Shown here: in pieces, positions 1 through 6,777 of the stretch | Position numbering within the stretch: position 1 is the stretch's first letter | How the letters are laid out: each line of letters begins with the position of its first letter | Source: JASLCR01 sp036405515 | GTDB taxonomy: Bacteria > Patescibacteriota > Saccharimonadia > Saccharimonadales > Saccharimonadaceae | Assembly (NCBI GenBank): GCA_036405515.1 | Contig: DASWXM010000014.1 | Coordinates: 1-10,743, forward strand | DNA: 10,743 nt | Direction of reading: 5' to 3' | Program-made: the position numbers and the translations under genes | Notes under the pieces: model-generated | The model's input: the letters and a program-made list of their open reading frames with translations, nothing else | What the model was told of the DNA's origin: nothing | Database searches by the model: none

Positions 1-896
1 TGGTTGGACTCGTCCTCTTTGCAGGGATGTATAGCTTTATCCAGTTCCTTATCCCTGGTGGTGTGTTTAGTCGAGATCTCAACGCACCAGTGGCGAGTAA
101 TACACCGACGGAGAGGGTGGGGGGTGACGAAGGAGGAAGCGAAACACCCAAGGCGATAGATAAAATCGTTCACCTCCATTCGTCAGGAAGGTTTGATCGC
201 AGCGTTTCTCAGTGGCGAAAGGATCTTCAAAAGTTCAAGCAAAAATATACTCCTAGTGTCATTACACTTACAGAGACTGCTTCGAATCGCAGTAGAGTTA
301 TAAGCTGGAAAGGCTGGTCCCATACAAATGGTGAGACTTCCGTCGCGTGGGATACAGCGGTCTGGAAAAAAACAAACTCAGAAATCCAAGAACTTGCCCC
401 CAACACCCCTTCGCGACTCCCTAGTAAGGTTTCAATCGTTATTCTTCAAGATCGCACAACCAAGACCAAATGGCTCTGGGCCGTCACACATGTCCCGGCC
501 AGTGTCGACGGAGGCAATGGCGTATTCCGAGTACATGATGACAAAAATAGCGATGAGTTTATACGCTCTCAAGTAACAAAGTGGAAGGCAGTTATGCGCC
601 ATCTTCCAACCATTATTGCTGCTAGCCTAAAGAAGTACAACATTAAACGGCAAAATTCGATCATTACTGCTGACTGGAATGTAAATGTGGCGCAGTCTGG
701 CTGGAGACAAAAAATGAAAACGTATTTCCCAAACTACAAGCTTTCCAACCCGAGAGGTAGCGCACCCACCCACGGTGATCGCACGATTGATGCATCACTT
801 GTTGCAAATGAGGTTACCGCATCAAATTGGCGCGGCCTTGGTGTGATTCCAAGCTCAGATCACAATCCCTTTGTCGTCGAGTATAAAATACCTTGA
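1..896 (+). CDS. Membrane-anchored endonuclease/exonuclease/phosphatase (EEP) family protein, 5' partial
   Basis: The reading frame is open to the left edge. The first in-window ATG is at 27, but codons from base 3 continue a hydrophobic run (VGLVLFAGMYSFIQFLIP), so the true start is probably upstream and the protein begins with a membrane anchor or signal sequence. A polar Ser/Thr/Gly-rich linker follows, then a domain with the EEP (DNase I/exonuclease III-like) metal and catalytic residues. Numbered from the ATG at 27 these are Thr-Glu-Thr (Glu83), Thr-His (His155), Ala-Asp-Trp-Asn (Asp216, Asn218), Thr-Ile-Asp (Asp254) and the hallmark Ser-Asp-His (277-279) near the C-terminus. Known members cleave phosphodiester or phosphomonoester bonds in nucleic acids, inositol phosphates or lipids; the substrate here cannot be told. 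The anchor suggests action outside the membrane, which is inference. It ends in TGA, one base before the convergent neighbour's stop codon. Family call fairly sure, specificity unknown. Confidence 0.8.
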   Translation, partial: VGLVLFAGMYSFIQFLIPGGVFSRDLNAPVASNTPTERVGGDEGGSETPKAIDKIVHLHSSGRFDRSVSQWRKDLQKFKQKYTPSVITLTETASNRSRVISWKGWSHTNGETSVAWDTAVWKKTNSEIQELAPNTPSRLPSKVSIVILQDRTTKTKWLWAVTHVPASVDGGNGVFRVHDDKNSDEFIRSQVTKWKAVMRHLPTIIAASLKKYNIKRQNSIITADWNVNVAQSGWRQKMKTYFPNYKLSNPRGSAPTHGDRTIDASLVANEVTASNWRGLGVIPSSDHNPFVVEYKIP

Positions 897-897
897 T

Positions 898-1677
898 CTA
901 CACCTGATCTTTAGGTGGATAGAGTGCTTCGAGAGCATGCGCAATATACGTTTCCATTTCAATCACTGAATATTTCAGACCGTCCTGGTCTTCAGCATAG
1001 ATATGTGTCTGAGGCAAAGAACGTATAGTCGAAAAGCCATGTCCTGCGGCTATAGAGATGTAGTGAAGTCCGATCCTCTCTTTGTCATCAAGCTCAGTCT
1101 TGGAATTTACTGTAGAGAGTCTGGCTCGCAGTTTGGCCGCCGCCTGCTGAAGCACTATATCAATGACATGCGCAGGTGTATCATCGGGAACTGAGCGCTT
1201 ACCAAACAGAAAAAGATATTGGCCAGCCGTCGATTCTTGTATACGTTTCGATTCTGCAAGATTGTACAATACATCATCAAGATCACGTAGATCTTCCTCA
1301 TTGAGCTCATAGTTGCGTGGTACGCCTGTCGAACTACGCTCTATAACAGTCTGCGGATCTTTACAGTATCCTATCGCACGCGCCGCGTGTCGATCCACAC
1401 TACCTGTCCAACCATTAAGCTTCAGAAGCTGCTCTTCATCTTCACCAGCCAAATAGCTGAGAAGAAACCCTACCCTTGCCAAAGCAGACTCACGATCTTT
1501 TGGTCGCGGATGGAGCTGATCAATGTTATTTTCATACTCAGCAATCAATTCAAATACCGATGTCTCGATGGAACCATCATCGTCAAGTTCACCATCAAGC
1601 AGTTTTTTCTTTAGCGCATGGTTATATACCACCGATAGTCGGTCTTGTTGCAAATCACTAAGTTCTGTCATCTTCAT
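898..1677 (-). CDS. Hypothetical protein, 259 aa, mostly helical, soluble
   Basis: I do not recognise a family. The protein is charged and probably mainly alpha-helical. It has no signal peptide, no membrane segment and no clear catalytic motif. An acidic N-terminal third is followed by a segment with the short motif LNGWTGSVDRHAARAIGYC. The C-terminal part contains GHGFSTIRSLPQTHIY, then an amphipathic helix ending in YPPKDQV. The start is uncertain. The frame extends to a TTG at 1707, in-frame ATGs lie at 1677 and 1671, and none has a convincing Shine-Dalgarno sequence; I chose the first ATG. It is transcribed divergently from the kinase at 1742, possibly from a TATTAT box at 1730-1735 on this strand. 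It ends one base from the convergent nuclease gene. Length and sequence coherence support a real gene. Confidence 0.7.
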   Translation of the reverse strand: MKMTELSDLQQDRLSVVYNHALKKKLLDGELDDDGSIETSVFELIAEYENNIDQLHPRPKDRESALARVGFLLSYLAGEDEEQLLKLNGWTGSVDRHAARAIGYCKDPQTVIERSSTGVPRNYELNEEDLRDLDDVLYNLAESKRIQESTAGQYLFLFGKRSVPDDTPAHVIDIVLQQAAAKLRARLSTVNSKTELDDKERIGLHYISIAAGHGFSTIRSLPQTHIYAEDQDGLKYSVIEMETYIAHALEALYPPKDQV

Positions 1678-1726
1678 ATTTTCGCAAATGCCAAGCGGTA
1701 TACGCAAGCATAGGCATGATCTCTTT

Positions 1727-1737
1727 GCTATAATAGC
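1727..1737 (+). promoter_or_regulatory. Extended -10 promoter of the P-loop kinase; palindromic, may also fire leftward
   Basis: The bases TTGC then TATAAT (1729-1734) form an extended -10 element (TGn-TATAAT), lying 7 bases before the ATG at 1742. Transcription should therefore start at or next to the AUG, giving a leaderless mRNA. There is no good -35 hexamer about 17 bases upstream, as expected for an extended -10 promoter. The 11-base core GCTATAATAGC is its own inverted repeat around A1732, so the minus strand reads TATTAT and could drive the divergent gene. The leftward use is inference. Confidence 0.7.
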
Positions 1738-1741
1738 TCAG

Positions 1742-2311
1742 ATGACTAAAGAAAATGTAAAAATTATCGCCTTCGTCGGCCTCACTGGAAGTGGAAAAAG
1801 TACAGCGGTGGGATACATGACCGAAAAAGGCTATCCAAAGGTTTATTTCGGCGGTATCGTGCTTGATGAGGTACGACGACGCGGGCTAGAACTCACACAG
1901 GAAAACGAACAACCTATCCGCGAAGAGCTGCGAGAAAAAGAAGGTAAAGATTTTGTCGTTAGACGAATTATCACGCAGATCCATGACCTTATCGATGCAG
2001 GCCAGCACCGAATCGTTGCAGACGGACTCTACACCTGGACAGAATACAAAGCGCTTAAGCATGAGTTTCCGGGAGAACTGACCGTCGTAGCCGTCGTGAC
2101 TCCGAAACATAAGCGTAAGCATCGAATGGCCTCACGGCCTGTGCGTCCACTAACCTCCGAAGAGGTTGATCAACGCGACTGGGCGGAAATTGAAAATATA
2201 GAAAAAGGCGGTCCAATTGCGATAGCCGACTACTTCATCCATAACGATAAAGATCTCGCCAATCTTGAAACACAGATCAATGGTATTTTGCACGAAGTTA
2301 ACTTCCTGTAG
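1742..2311 (+). CDS. P-loop nucleotide kinase-like protein (UPF0200/dephospho-CoA kinase-like)
   Basis: The 189-residue protein opens with a beta strand and a Walker A loop, GLTGSGKST (13-21). The segment YFGGIVLDEVRRRGLELTQE (35-54), then LREKEGKD, a Walker-B-like VADG (92-95), a basic lid-like stretch (122-134), RDWAEIENIEKGG and IADYFIHND follow in the order typical of UPF0200 proteins. These are archaeal-type nucleoside-kinase/dephospho-CoA-kinase-like P-loop proteins. The expected chemistry is phosphoryl transfer from ATP, but the acceptor is unknown. The frame is open upstream to 1523, through the divergent gene. I chose the ATG at 1742 because the Walker A then lies at the usual distance from the N-terminus and a -10 box sits 7 bases before it. 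Adenylate or dephospho-CoA kinase proper are less likely because their specific substrate motifs are not obvious. Confidence 0.8.
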   Translation: MTKENVKIIAFVGLTGSGKSTAVGYMTEKGYPKVYFGGIVLDEVRRRGLELTQENEQPIREELREKEGKDFVVRRIITQIHDLIDAGQHRIVADGLYTWTEYKALKHEFPGELTVVAVVTPKHKRKHRMASRPVRPLTSEEVDQRDWAEIENIEKGGPIAIADYFIHNDKDLANLETQINGILHEVNFL

Positions 2312-2370
2312 CAAAACTCGTTCTTCGCGAGCATTCTAACTTTACAGAGCAAGCATGGATCAATCAAAAT

Positions 2371-2406
2371 ATATACACCCATACTGCTAGAGAAACGGGT
2401 GTATAT
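2371..2406. terminator. Shared hairpin terminator between convergent kinase and rpoD genes
   Basis: A perfect 10-bp inverted repeat (ATATACACCC at 2371-2380, GGGTGTATAT at 2397-2406) encloses a 16-base loop in the 116-base gap between two convergent genes. T-rich sequence follows on the plus strand (TTTAGTTTAG) and on the minus strand (ATTTTGATTG), so it probably terminates both transcripts. Neither T tract is uninterrupted and the long loop is unusual, so efficiency is uncertain. A weaker CTCG/CGAG hairpin lies at 2317-2331, followed by TTTT on the minus strand. Confidence 0.6.
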
Positions 2407-2427
2407 TTAGTTTAGTTAATACATTTC

Positions 2428-3519
2428 CTACTTGAGATACTCGTGAAGCTTCTTAGCATCTTTATGCTTGCGAAGCTTAGCAAGCGCCTTTGCTTCGATC
2501 TGACGGATACGCTCGCGGGTGACAGCGAATTCCTGCCCTACTTCCTCGAGTGTATGGCTCTTCCCGTTATCAAGACCAAAACGCATACGGACAATCTTCT
2601 GCTCACGGTCCGAAAGTGTCGAAAGCACTGACTGGACTTGCTCTTTGAGAAGTTGTGCCGTCGCTGATTCTTCTGGTGTCGCCGAATCTTCATCTTCGAT
2701 AAAATCCTGCAACACGCTATCAGTCTCGTCGTCGTCACGCCCCACTCCAGCATCAAGACTCTGAATGTCTTGCTTAATCTTGATGACATACTCTACCTTA
2801 TCTGGTTCCATCTCGAGCTCTTTGGCGAGCTCTTCAATGGTCGGTTCACGGTTAAGATCTTGTGTCATGCGACGCTGGGTACGAAGCAACTTATTAATTG
2901 TCTCCACCATGTGCACAGGAATGCGAATCGTACGCGCCTGGTCTGCAATCGCACGGGTAATCGCCTGGCGAATCCACCATGTCGCATACGTTGAAAATTT
3001 AAATCCCTTATCTGGATCGAATTTTTCAACCGCACGCAAAAGTCCAGTGTTACCTTCTTGGATGAGATCAAGAAAATCAAGACCACGACCCGAATAGCGT
3101 TTCGCGATTGACACCACAAGACGCATATTAGCTTCGGCCATCTTATCTTTTGGTTTGCTGAGTTTGCGCGCTTTTGTCTCAAGCTTTTGTCGCTCACTTA
3201 CACTTAGCTCTTCATCGTTTAGCTTTGCCTGTGTTTCCTCAAGTTCATCGCGATTTGCAACAATCTCTTGTGCTAGCGTGAGCTCCTCCTCGGCATTAAG
3301 CAGTGGGATCTTGCCAATCTCACGCAAATATAGGCGCACCGAGTCATCACTGACATCATCAAACACCTGGCTGCTATTAATTGTATCCTCGTCTGCTTCA
3401 AGCTCTTCGTCATCGAGATCAATGACATCCGGCTCTTCAACAAGATCAAGCGTCTTTAGGTCATTGTCTTCGCTCATATCCTCGGATAGTAACGTATTGT
3501 CGTCTTTAGGGTTAGCCAC
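2428..3519 (-). CDS. rpoD: RNA polymerase primary sigma factor (sigma-70, RpoD/SigA)
   Basis: This is the principal sigma factor, which directs core RNA polymerase to -35/-10 promoters. The 363 residues contain an acidic N-terminal tail (about 1-50) in place of a full region 1.1. Region 1.2 is at about 54-88 (DSVRLYLREIGKIPLL), region 2 at about 126-196 and region 3 at about 200-285. Region 2 includes the DNA-melting segment KFSTYATWWIRQAITR at 174-189. Region 4 (about 298-358) carries the -35-recognition helix-turn-helix LEEVGQEFAVTRERIRQIEA. Lack of a large non-conserved insert matches short Gram-positive-type SigA proteins. The start is a GTG at 3517-3519, supported by AAGGAG seven bases upstream inside the end of dnaG. 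The 8-base overlap with dnaG implies co-transcription and translational coupling, echoing the classical dnaG-rpoD operon. No rpsU is present in the operon here. Confidence 0.97.
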   Translation of the reverse strand: MANPKDDNTLLSEDMSEDNDLKTLDLVEEPDVIDLDDEELEADEDTINSSQVFDDVSDDSVRLYLREIGKIPLLNAEEELTLAQEIVANRDELEETQAKLNDEELSVSERQKLETKARKLSKPKDKMAEANMRLVVSIAKRYSGRGLDFLDLIQEGNTGLLRAVEKFDPDKGFKFSTYATWWIRQAITRAIADQARTIRIPVHMVETINKLLRTQRRMTQDLNREPTIEELAKELEMEPDKVEYVIKIKQDIQSLDAGVGRDDDETDSVLQDFIEDEDSATPEESATAQLLKEQVQSVLSTLSDREQKIVRMRFGLDNGKSHTLEEVGQEFAVTRERIRQIEAKALAKLRKHKDAKKLHEYLK

Positions 3520-5254
3520 GGGCGGTCTCCTTAATTAGTTGATGTAGCCTTTCACGTAGAACTATTGCTCGAGTGTCGTCGCCTTCCGACTCCGCTTGGC
3601 GCAGTTCATCCATGAGGGTATTTTTTTGTTCTTTCTTGTGTTCTACTTCGATGAGGCGGAGTAGTCGGGCGGCTTCCATCTGTCTATCAGATTCAGTCCA
3701 TGACCCATATCGTGTCTCGGCCTTTAATTCTCCTATTTTGACATAGGTGTCAAAATCTTGCAACTCCTGGGGCATTTTATCAATAGACTCTGTATGCGTC
3801 TTTAGCCAAGCTACGACCTTTGCCCTGGCTTCATCCTGAAATATCGAGAGATCGTTCTCCTCAAGCAACACACGTAATGAAGGGTACAGCAGCAGCATCG
3901 CAAGAAACCTATCCTGATGCGTATCCTGCTTATCCTCTAACTTCTGTGCAGCACGCTGCACTTTTTTAAGAGGCTTACTCTCATCCCCTGTCTCACCTGC
4001 TACAAGCTTTTGCTGGATCGCCGCCAGCGATGTATCTGTAAGATCGGCAATTTTCTTCAAATAATGTTCGGTTTCTACAGAGTCAGATAAGTTGCGGACA
4101 ACCGCTAACGCAGCGGTTGTGAAATTGCGCTTCCCTGCCGCCGTGCTCATATCTTCGCGCTCCGTATACCGCTCCAACACCCAGTCAACAACTGGTTGTG
4201 CCGCATCAATTGCCCGGCTCCATAGAGCCACATCCTGCTGAATAAGCTCATCTGGATCCTTCGCTGAAGGAGGTAGTGAGACAATCGTGAGTTCCACCCC
4301 CACTTTCTGTGCGATAGGAATTGCGCGTTCAGTCGCCGCAAGCCCTGCTTTATCACCATCAAATGCTAGCTTCACGTTACCGCTCAATCGGCTGAGCGTC
4401 TTTAGATGCCACTCAGTCATAGCCGTTCCTGCAGTTGCAACGACGTTCCGTACCTGCGCCTGGTGGCTGCTGACAACATCCATATTCCCCTCTACAATTA
4501 CGGCACTATCTTGCTTTCGTACCGCTTCTTTCGCCTGACTCAGTCCAAACACATGTCGAGATTTATCGTAGAGCAATGTTTGCGGCGTATTCAGGTACTT
4601 GGGCGCATTTGGCTCATCGCTCAGGATACGACCAGTAAAACCTATGACTTGTCCGCTTGTATCCATAAGTGGCACCATCATGCGGCCGCGAAACAAGTCG
4701 CCACCATAACGATTCGCAAGTCCTGCTTCACTTATTTCTTTTGCGGAGAATCCTTTCTTCTTAAGCACTTCCGTCAACTGAGCTCTGTCAGGAGCATAAC
4801 CAATTCTAAATTCTTGAACAATTTCTTTACTCAGGCCTCTCGTCTTAAACACATACTCGATAGCATGTGGGTTTCTAAGGAGTGACTGTTGGAAATAGCG
4901 TGCTGCAAGCTCATTTGCTTCAAGAAAGCGCTTCTTTCGTTTGGCTATATCGCCCGCCTGTTTACCCGCATAACTACTCAGCTCTACCCCTGCCTTTCGC
5001 GCCAGCTGCTCTAGTACTTCGCGAAATTCTAAACCCTCGACTTCCATTACAAAGCTAAAGACGTCACCACCTCGTCCGCTAGAGAAATCATGCCAAATCT
5101 GCTTTTCCGGACTCACTACAAAGCTCGGTGTTCTTTCACCCGTGAACGGACTCAAACCTTTGAAATTGCGCCCAGCACGCTTAAGCTGCACATACTCGCC
5201 AATCACATCTTCGATTGCGAGGCGCGCGCGTATCTCTTCCCTAGCATCCTGCAT
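3512..5254 (-). CDS. dnaG: DNA primase DnaG with all zinc-ribbon ligands substituted
   Basis: The 580-residue primase would synthesise RNA primers for replication. Order: N-terminal ribbon (about 1-90), RNA-polymerase/TOPRIM core (about 105-340) and a C-terminal helicase-interaction region (about 360-580) that is poorly conserved. The core shows FRIGYAPD (149-156), the TOPRIM glutamate in VEGNMDV (Glu255) and FDGDKAG with Asp299 and Asp301, so catalysis looks intact. In the ribbon the framework GL-PF and TPSF-V-PEK is clear, but the four metal ligands are replaced: Ser35, Thr38, Asp56 and Ser59 occupy the spaced positions of E. coli Cys40, His43, Cys61 and Cys64. The frame is open to 5338. 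I chose ATG 5254 because the family N-terminus begins there and a TATACT box lies 6 bases upstream. First gene of the dnaG-rpoD operon. Confidence 0.97.
   Translation of the reverse strand: MQDAREEIRARLAIEDVIGEYVQLKRAGRNFKGLSPFTGERTPSFVVSPEKQIWHDFSSGRGGDVFSFVMEVEGLEFREVLEQLARKAGVELSSYAGKQAGDIAKRKKRFLEANELAARYFQQSLLRNPHAIEYVFKTRGLSKEIVQEFRIGYAPDRAQLTEVLKKKGFSAKEISEAGLANRYGGDLFRGRMMVPLMDTSGQVIGFTGRILSDEPNAPKYLNTPQTLLYDKSRHVFGLSQAKEAVRKQDSAVIVEGNMDVVSSHQAQVRNVVATAGTAMTEWHLKTLSRLSGNVKLAFDGDKAGLAATERAIPIAQKVGVELTIVSLPPSAKDPDELIQQDVALWSRAIDAAQPVVDWVLERYTEREDMSTAAGKRNFTTAALAVVRNLSDSVETEHYLKKIADLTDTSLAAIQQKLVAGETGDESKPLKKVQRAAQKLEDKQDTHQDRFLAMLLLYPSLRVLLEENDLSIFQDEARAKVVAWLKTHTESIDKMPQELQDFDTYVKIGELKAETRYGSWTESDRQMEAARLLRLIEVEHKKEQKNTLMDELRQAESEGDDTRAIVLRERLHQLIKETARG
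3527..3532 (-). promoter_or_regulatory. Ribosome binding site of rpoD within dnaG
   Basis: AAGGAG on the minus strand lies 7 bases before the GTG at 3517-3519 and overlaps the last codons of dnaG. It decides the rpoD start: there is no nearby ATG, and the GTG directly precedes the conserved frame. Confidence 0.8.
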
Positions 5255-5260
5255 ATCTCT

Positions 5261-5266
5261 AGTATA
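5261..5266 (-). promoter_or_regulatory. -10 box of the dnaG-rpoD operon (predicted leaderless)
   Basis: TATACT on the minus strand ends 6 bases before the dnaG ATG, so transcription should begin at the AUG. A poor -35 candidate, TCGTCA (5284-5289), lies 17 bases upstream and matches TTGACA at four of six positions. There is no Shine-Dalgarno sequence in front of the ATG. Confidence 0.6.
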
Positions 5267-5301
5267 CCTCGAGAATGCTGTGATGACGAAGCACGAGTAG
5301 T

Positions 5302-5330
5302 TTGCCCCTCCTTGATATTTATGCTTAAAT
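5302..5330 (+). promoter_or_regulatory. Promoter of the Pro/Gln-rich membrane protein (predicted leaderless)
   Basis: TTGCCC (5302-5307) and TTAAAT (5325-5330) are separated by 17 bases. The -10 is preceded by TGC, an extended -10 element. The ATG at 5337 follows after only 6 bases, with no room for a Shine-Dalgarno sequence. It is divergent from the dnaG promoter in an 82-base gap. Confidence 0.6.
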
Positions 5331-5336
5331 CGAGTC

Positions 5337-5993
5337 ATGTATCCAAACCAGCAACCAAATGGTCAACCTCCGCAAGATCCTCCTCAACTTCAGCCGATCC
5401 CAGATCAATCACAATTTGATTCTTCGTACCTTGATCAAATCGCCGCTCCCGTACAGCAAAAGCAAGCAAACCCACTTATGCTATGGGGGCTAATCGGTGG
5501 CGTACTGCTCGCAGTGATTATCTTTATGATGGTACTTCTATCAAGTGGGGCGCCAAGCCCAAGTAAACGTGTCGCCGACCTACTCTCACGGACTCAGTCG
5601 CTAAAAGAGGTAACCCAAGATAGTGCCAAAAAGATCAAAGATTCAAAGCTTCGTGCTGCAAACAGTAGCCTTGCCTCTATTCTTTCCGGAATGGAAAACG
5701 ACTTTACGACCTACCTATCTTCAACAGGTGGTAGTAAGCCCGAATCAGCAAAAGACGGACCTATTGCTGAAGAATTTACCACCCTGTCCGAAAAACTCGA
5801 AGACGCCAGGCTCAATGAACGGTTTGATACAGTTTACGCTCGTGAAGTTGGCTACCAAATCAAACAGATCCGCAGCGACTTCACGATTATCTACAAAAGT
5901 GTCAAATCAAAGAGTTTCCAGGATGTACTCATCAAGCAGGATAAAAGTCTCGAAGACCTCAGTAGCGACTTCTCGACATTTAACAGCAACTAA
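5337..5993 (+). CDS. Hypothetical single-pass membrane protein with Pro/Gln-rich N-terminus
   Basis: The 218 residues fall into three parts. A disordered-looking N-terminal tail (about 1-45) is very rich in Pro, Gln and Asn. One strongly hydrophobic segment (about 47-69, LMLWGLIGGVLLAVIIFMMV) follows. The Ser/Lys/Asp-rich C-terminal domain (about 75-218) is predicted to be helical and possibly coiled. The sequence lacks a cleavable signal peptide, cysteines and a recognisable catalytic motif. The probable topology is a cytoplasmic tail with the larger domain outside the membrane; the orientation is inferred. The start ATG has a -10 box 6 bases upstream and no Shine-Dalgarno sequence. The stop codon TAA overlaps the TAG of the convergent yjbR-like gene. 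I do not recognise a family. A structural or envelope role is possible but unproven. Confidence 0.75.
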   Translation: MYPNQQPNGQPPQDPPQLQPIPDQSQFDSSYLDQIAAPVQQKQANPLMLWGLIGGVLLAVIIFMMVLLSSGAPSPSKRVADLLSRTQSLKEVTQDSAKKIKDSKLRAANSSLASILSGMENDFTTYLSSTGGSKPESAKDGPIAEEFTTLSEKLEDARLNERFDTVYAREVGYQIKQIRSDFTIIYKSVKSKSFQDVLIKQDKSLEDLSSDFSTFNSN

Positions 5994-6334
5994 CTCTGCC
6001 GGCCTGCAACAAGGTCATAGCTCAAGCGAGCAAGATCCTTCACCTCATCATCACTCAGCTGCCCTGTGCAGATAACTGTATTCCAATGCTTTTTATTGAG
6101 ATGATACCCTGGCTGCACACTTTCGTATTTCTCACGTAGACTTTGAGCAAGTAGCGGATCACATTTCAAACTGACTCGAAGTGGCGAACTGCCATCAGCG
6201 ATGATTGCAAATAGCTTGCCATCATTTTCCGCTTTATTGCCTACTTTGTACACACTTGTTCCTTCGCCAAATGGAAAATCAAGCCATGTATTTGGGAAAC
6301 TCAGAAGATATTCTTCAAGTTCTTTATGCAGCAT
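5990..6334 (-). CDS. MmcQ/YjbR family protein (CyaY-like fold)
   Basis: The 114 residues match this small family across their whole length. Seen in order are WLDFPFGEGTSVYKVG (17-32), a strand pair with KLFAIIA, LRVSLKCDP, then LREKYESVQPGYHLNKKHWN and a C-terminal SYDLV helix. The PGYH-NK-HWNT signature is characteristic. Family members adopt a frataxin/CyaY-like fold and are often annotated as DNA-binding, but no biochemical role is established. The ATG overlaps the last 11 bases of the upstream kinase gene, indicating coupled translation. A GAGG-like Shine-Dalgarno sequence lies 9 bases upstream. It is the last gene of the orn cluster, and its stop codon overlaps the convergent gene's. Confidence 0.9.
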   Translation of the reverse strand: MLHKELEEYLLSFPNTWLDFPFGEGTSVYKVGNKAENDGKLFAIIADGSSPLRVSLKCDPLLAQSLREKYESVQPGYHLNKKHWNTVICTGQLSDDEVKDLARLSYDLVAGRQS

Positions 6335-6776
6335 ATACCTTTTCCTCTCTCAACCCAATTGGCACATATCTTTCTGAAATCTCACCTATAAGTTTCAGCT
6401 CTTCTTCTACGCGGTCTGCTCGCCCACGACTTTGAACATTTACCGTTGCTGCTTCGGGATTATTTTCAAACATAACAAACTCAAGTTCTACTTCCTTTGC
6501 CCGAGAGAGGACAGCACTCAAAAATGTATTTCGATGAAGGGGTATACAGAACATAATATCGGATACGACTACCCATTTGCCAGAGAGAAGTTCATCGACT
6601 AGTTCAGCGAAGCGAGCGTTTTTTAATGGATCCTTATTGTCATCAAGTGTCTTTGCCGTGTCATCGCTTGGTTGAGTCACAAAAAAATCATCGTATAAGG
6701 TGTCGTATACATGGGAATTGATATAGGTTGATTTTCCAGAACCAGGTAATCCAGCAATGATTGTTAATTTAGCCAT
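6324..6776 (-). CDS. Small AAA/P-loop kinase-like ATP-binding protein
   Basis: The 150-residue protein starts with a beta strand and the Walker A loop GLPGSGKST (9-17). A hydrophobic strand ending in Asp, WVVVSDIMFC (68-77, Asp73), is a plausible Walker B. Arginines in QSRGRADR (115-122) resemble the lid arginines of small nucleotide or sugar kinases. The phosphate acceptor cannot be assigned; zeta-toxin-like or polynucleotide-kinase-like P-loop families are possible, but no decisive motif is present. The open frame extends back to 6887 inside orn. The ATG at 6774-6776 is preferred because it puts Walker A at the N-terminus and lies one base after the orn stop codon. It overlaps the following yjbR-like gene by 11 bases, so the three genes are probably translated together. 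Confidence 0.8.
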   Translation of the reverse strand: MAKLTIIAGLPGSGKSTYINSHVYDTLYDDFFVTQPSDDTAKTLDDNKDPLKNARFAELVDELLSGKWVVVSDIMFCIPLHRNTFLSAVLSRAKEVELEFVMFENNPEAATVNVQSRGRADRVEEELKLIGEISERYVPIGLREEKVYAA

Positions 6777-6777
6777 C

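Noticed and set aside
901..917. CACCT/AGGTG hairpin at the tail-to-tail junction near 900, as a terminator.
   Set aside because: The stem has 5 bp, lies within coding sequence and has no following T tract on either strand.
1661..1717. A 19-codon ORF on the minus strand starting with ATG at 1717, just after the TATTAT box, as a leader peptide of the 259-aa gene.
   Set aside because: It overlaps the main gene's start out of frame, has no Shine-Dalgarno sequence, and its composition looks like chance; nothing supports translation.
1523..1741. N-terminal extension of the kinase upstream of 1742.
   Set aside because: It is Ser-rich low-complexity sequence read antisense through the divergent gene. 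The family N-terminus and the -10 box both place the start at 1742.
2312..2427. A small RNA in the gap between the kinase gene and rpoD.
   Set aside because: Apart from the hairpin, explained as a shared terminator, there is no promoter-like box or tRNA-like structure in the 116 bases.
3155..3538. Ser-rich plus-strand open frame antisense to rpoD.
   Set aside because: It is the shadow of the acidic rpoD coding sequence, with no promoter, ribosome site or recognisable protein features.
5255..5338. N-terminal extension of DnaG back to 5338.
   Set aside because: It would overlap the divergent gene's start and does not resemble primase; the family begins at Met 5254.
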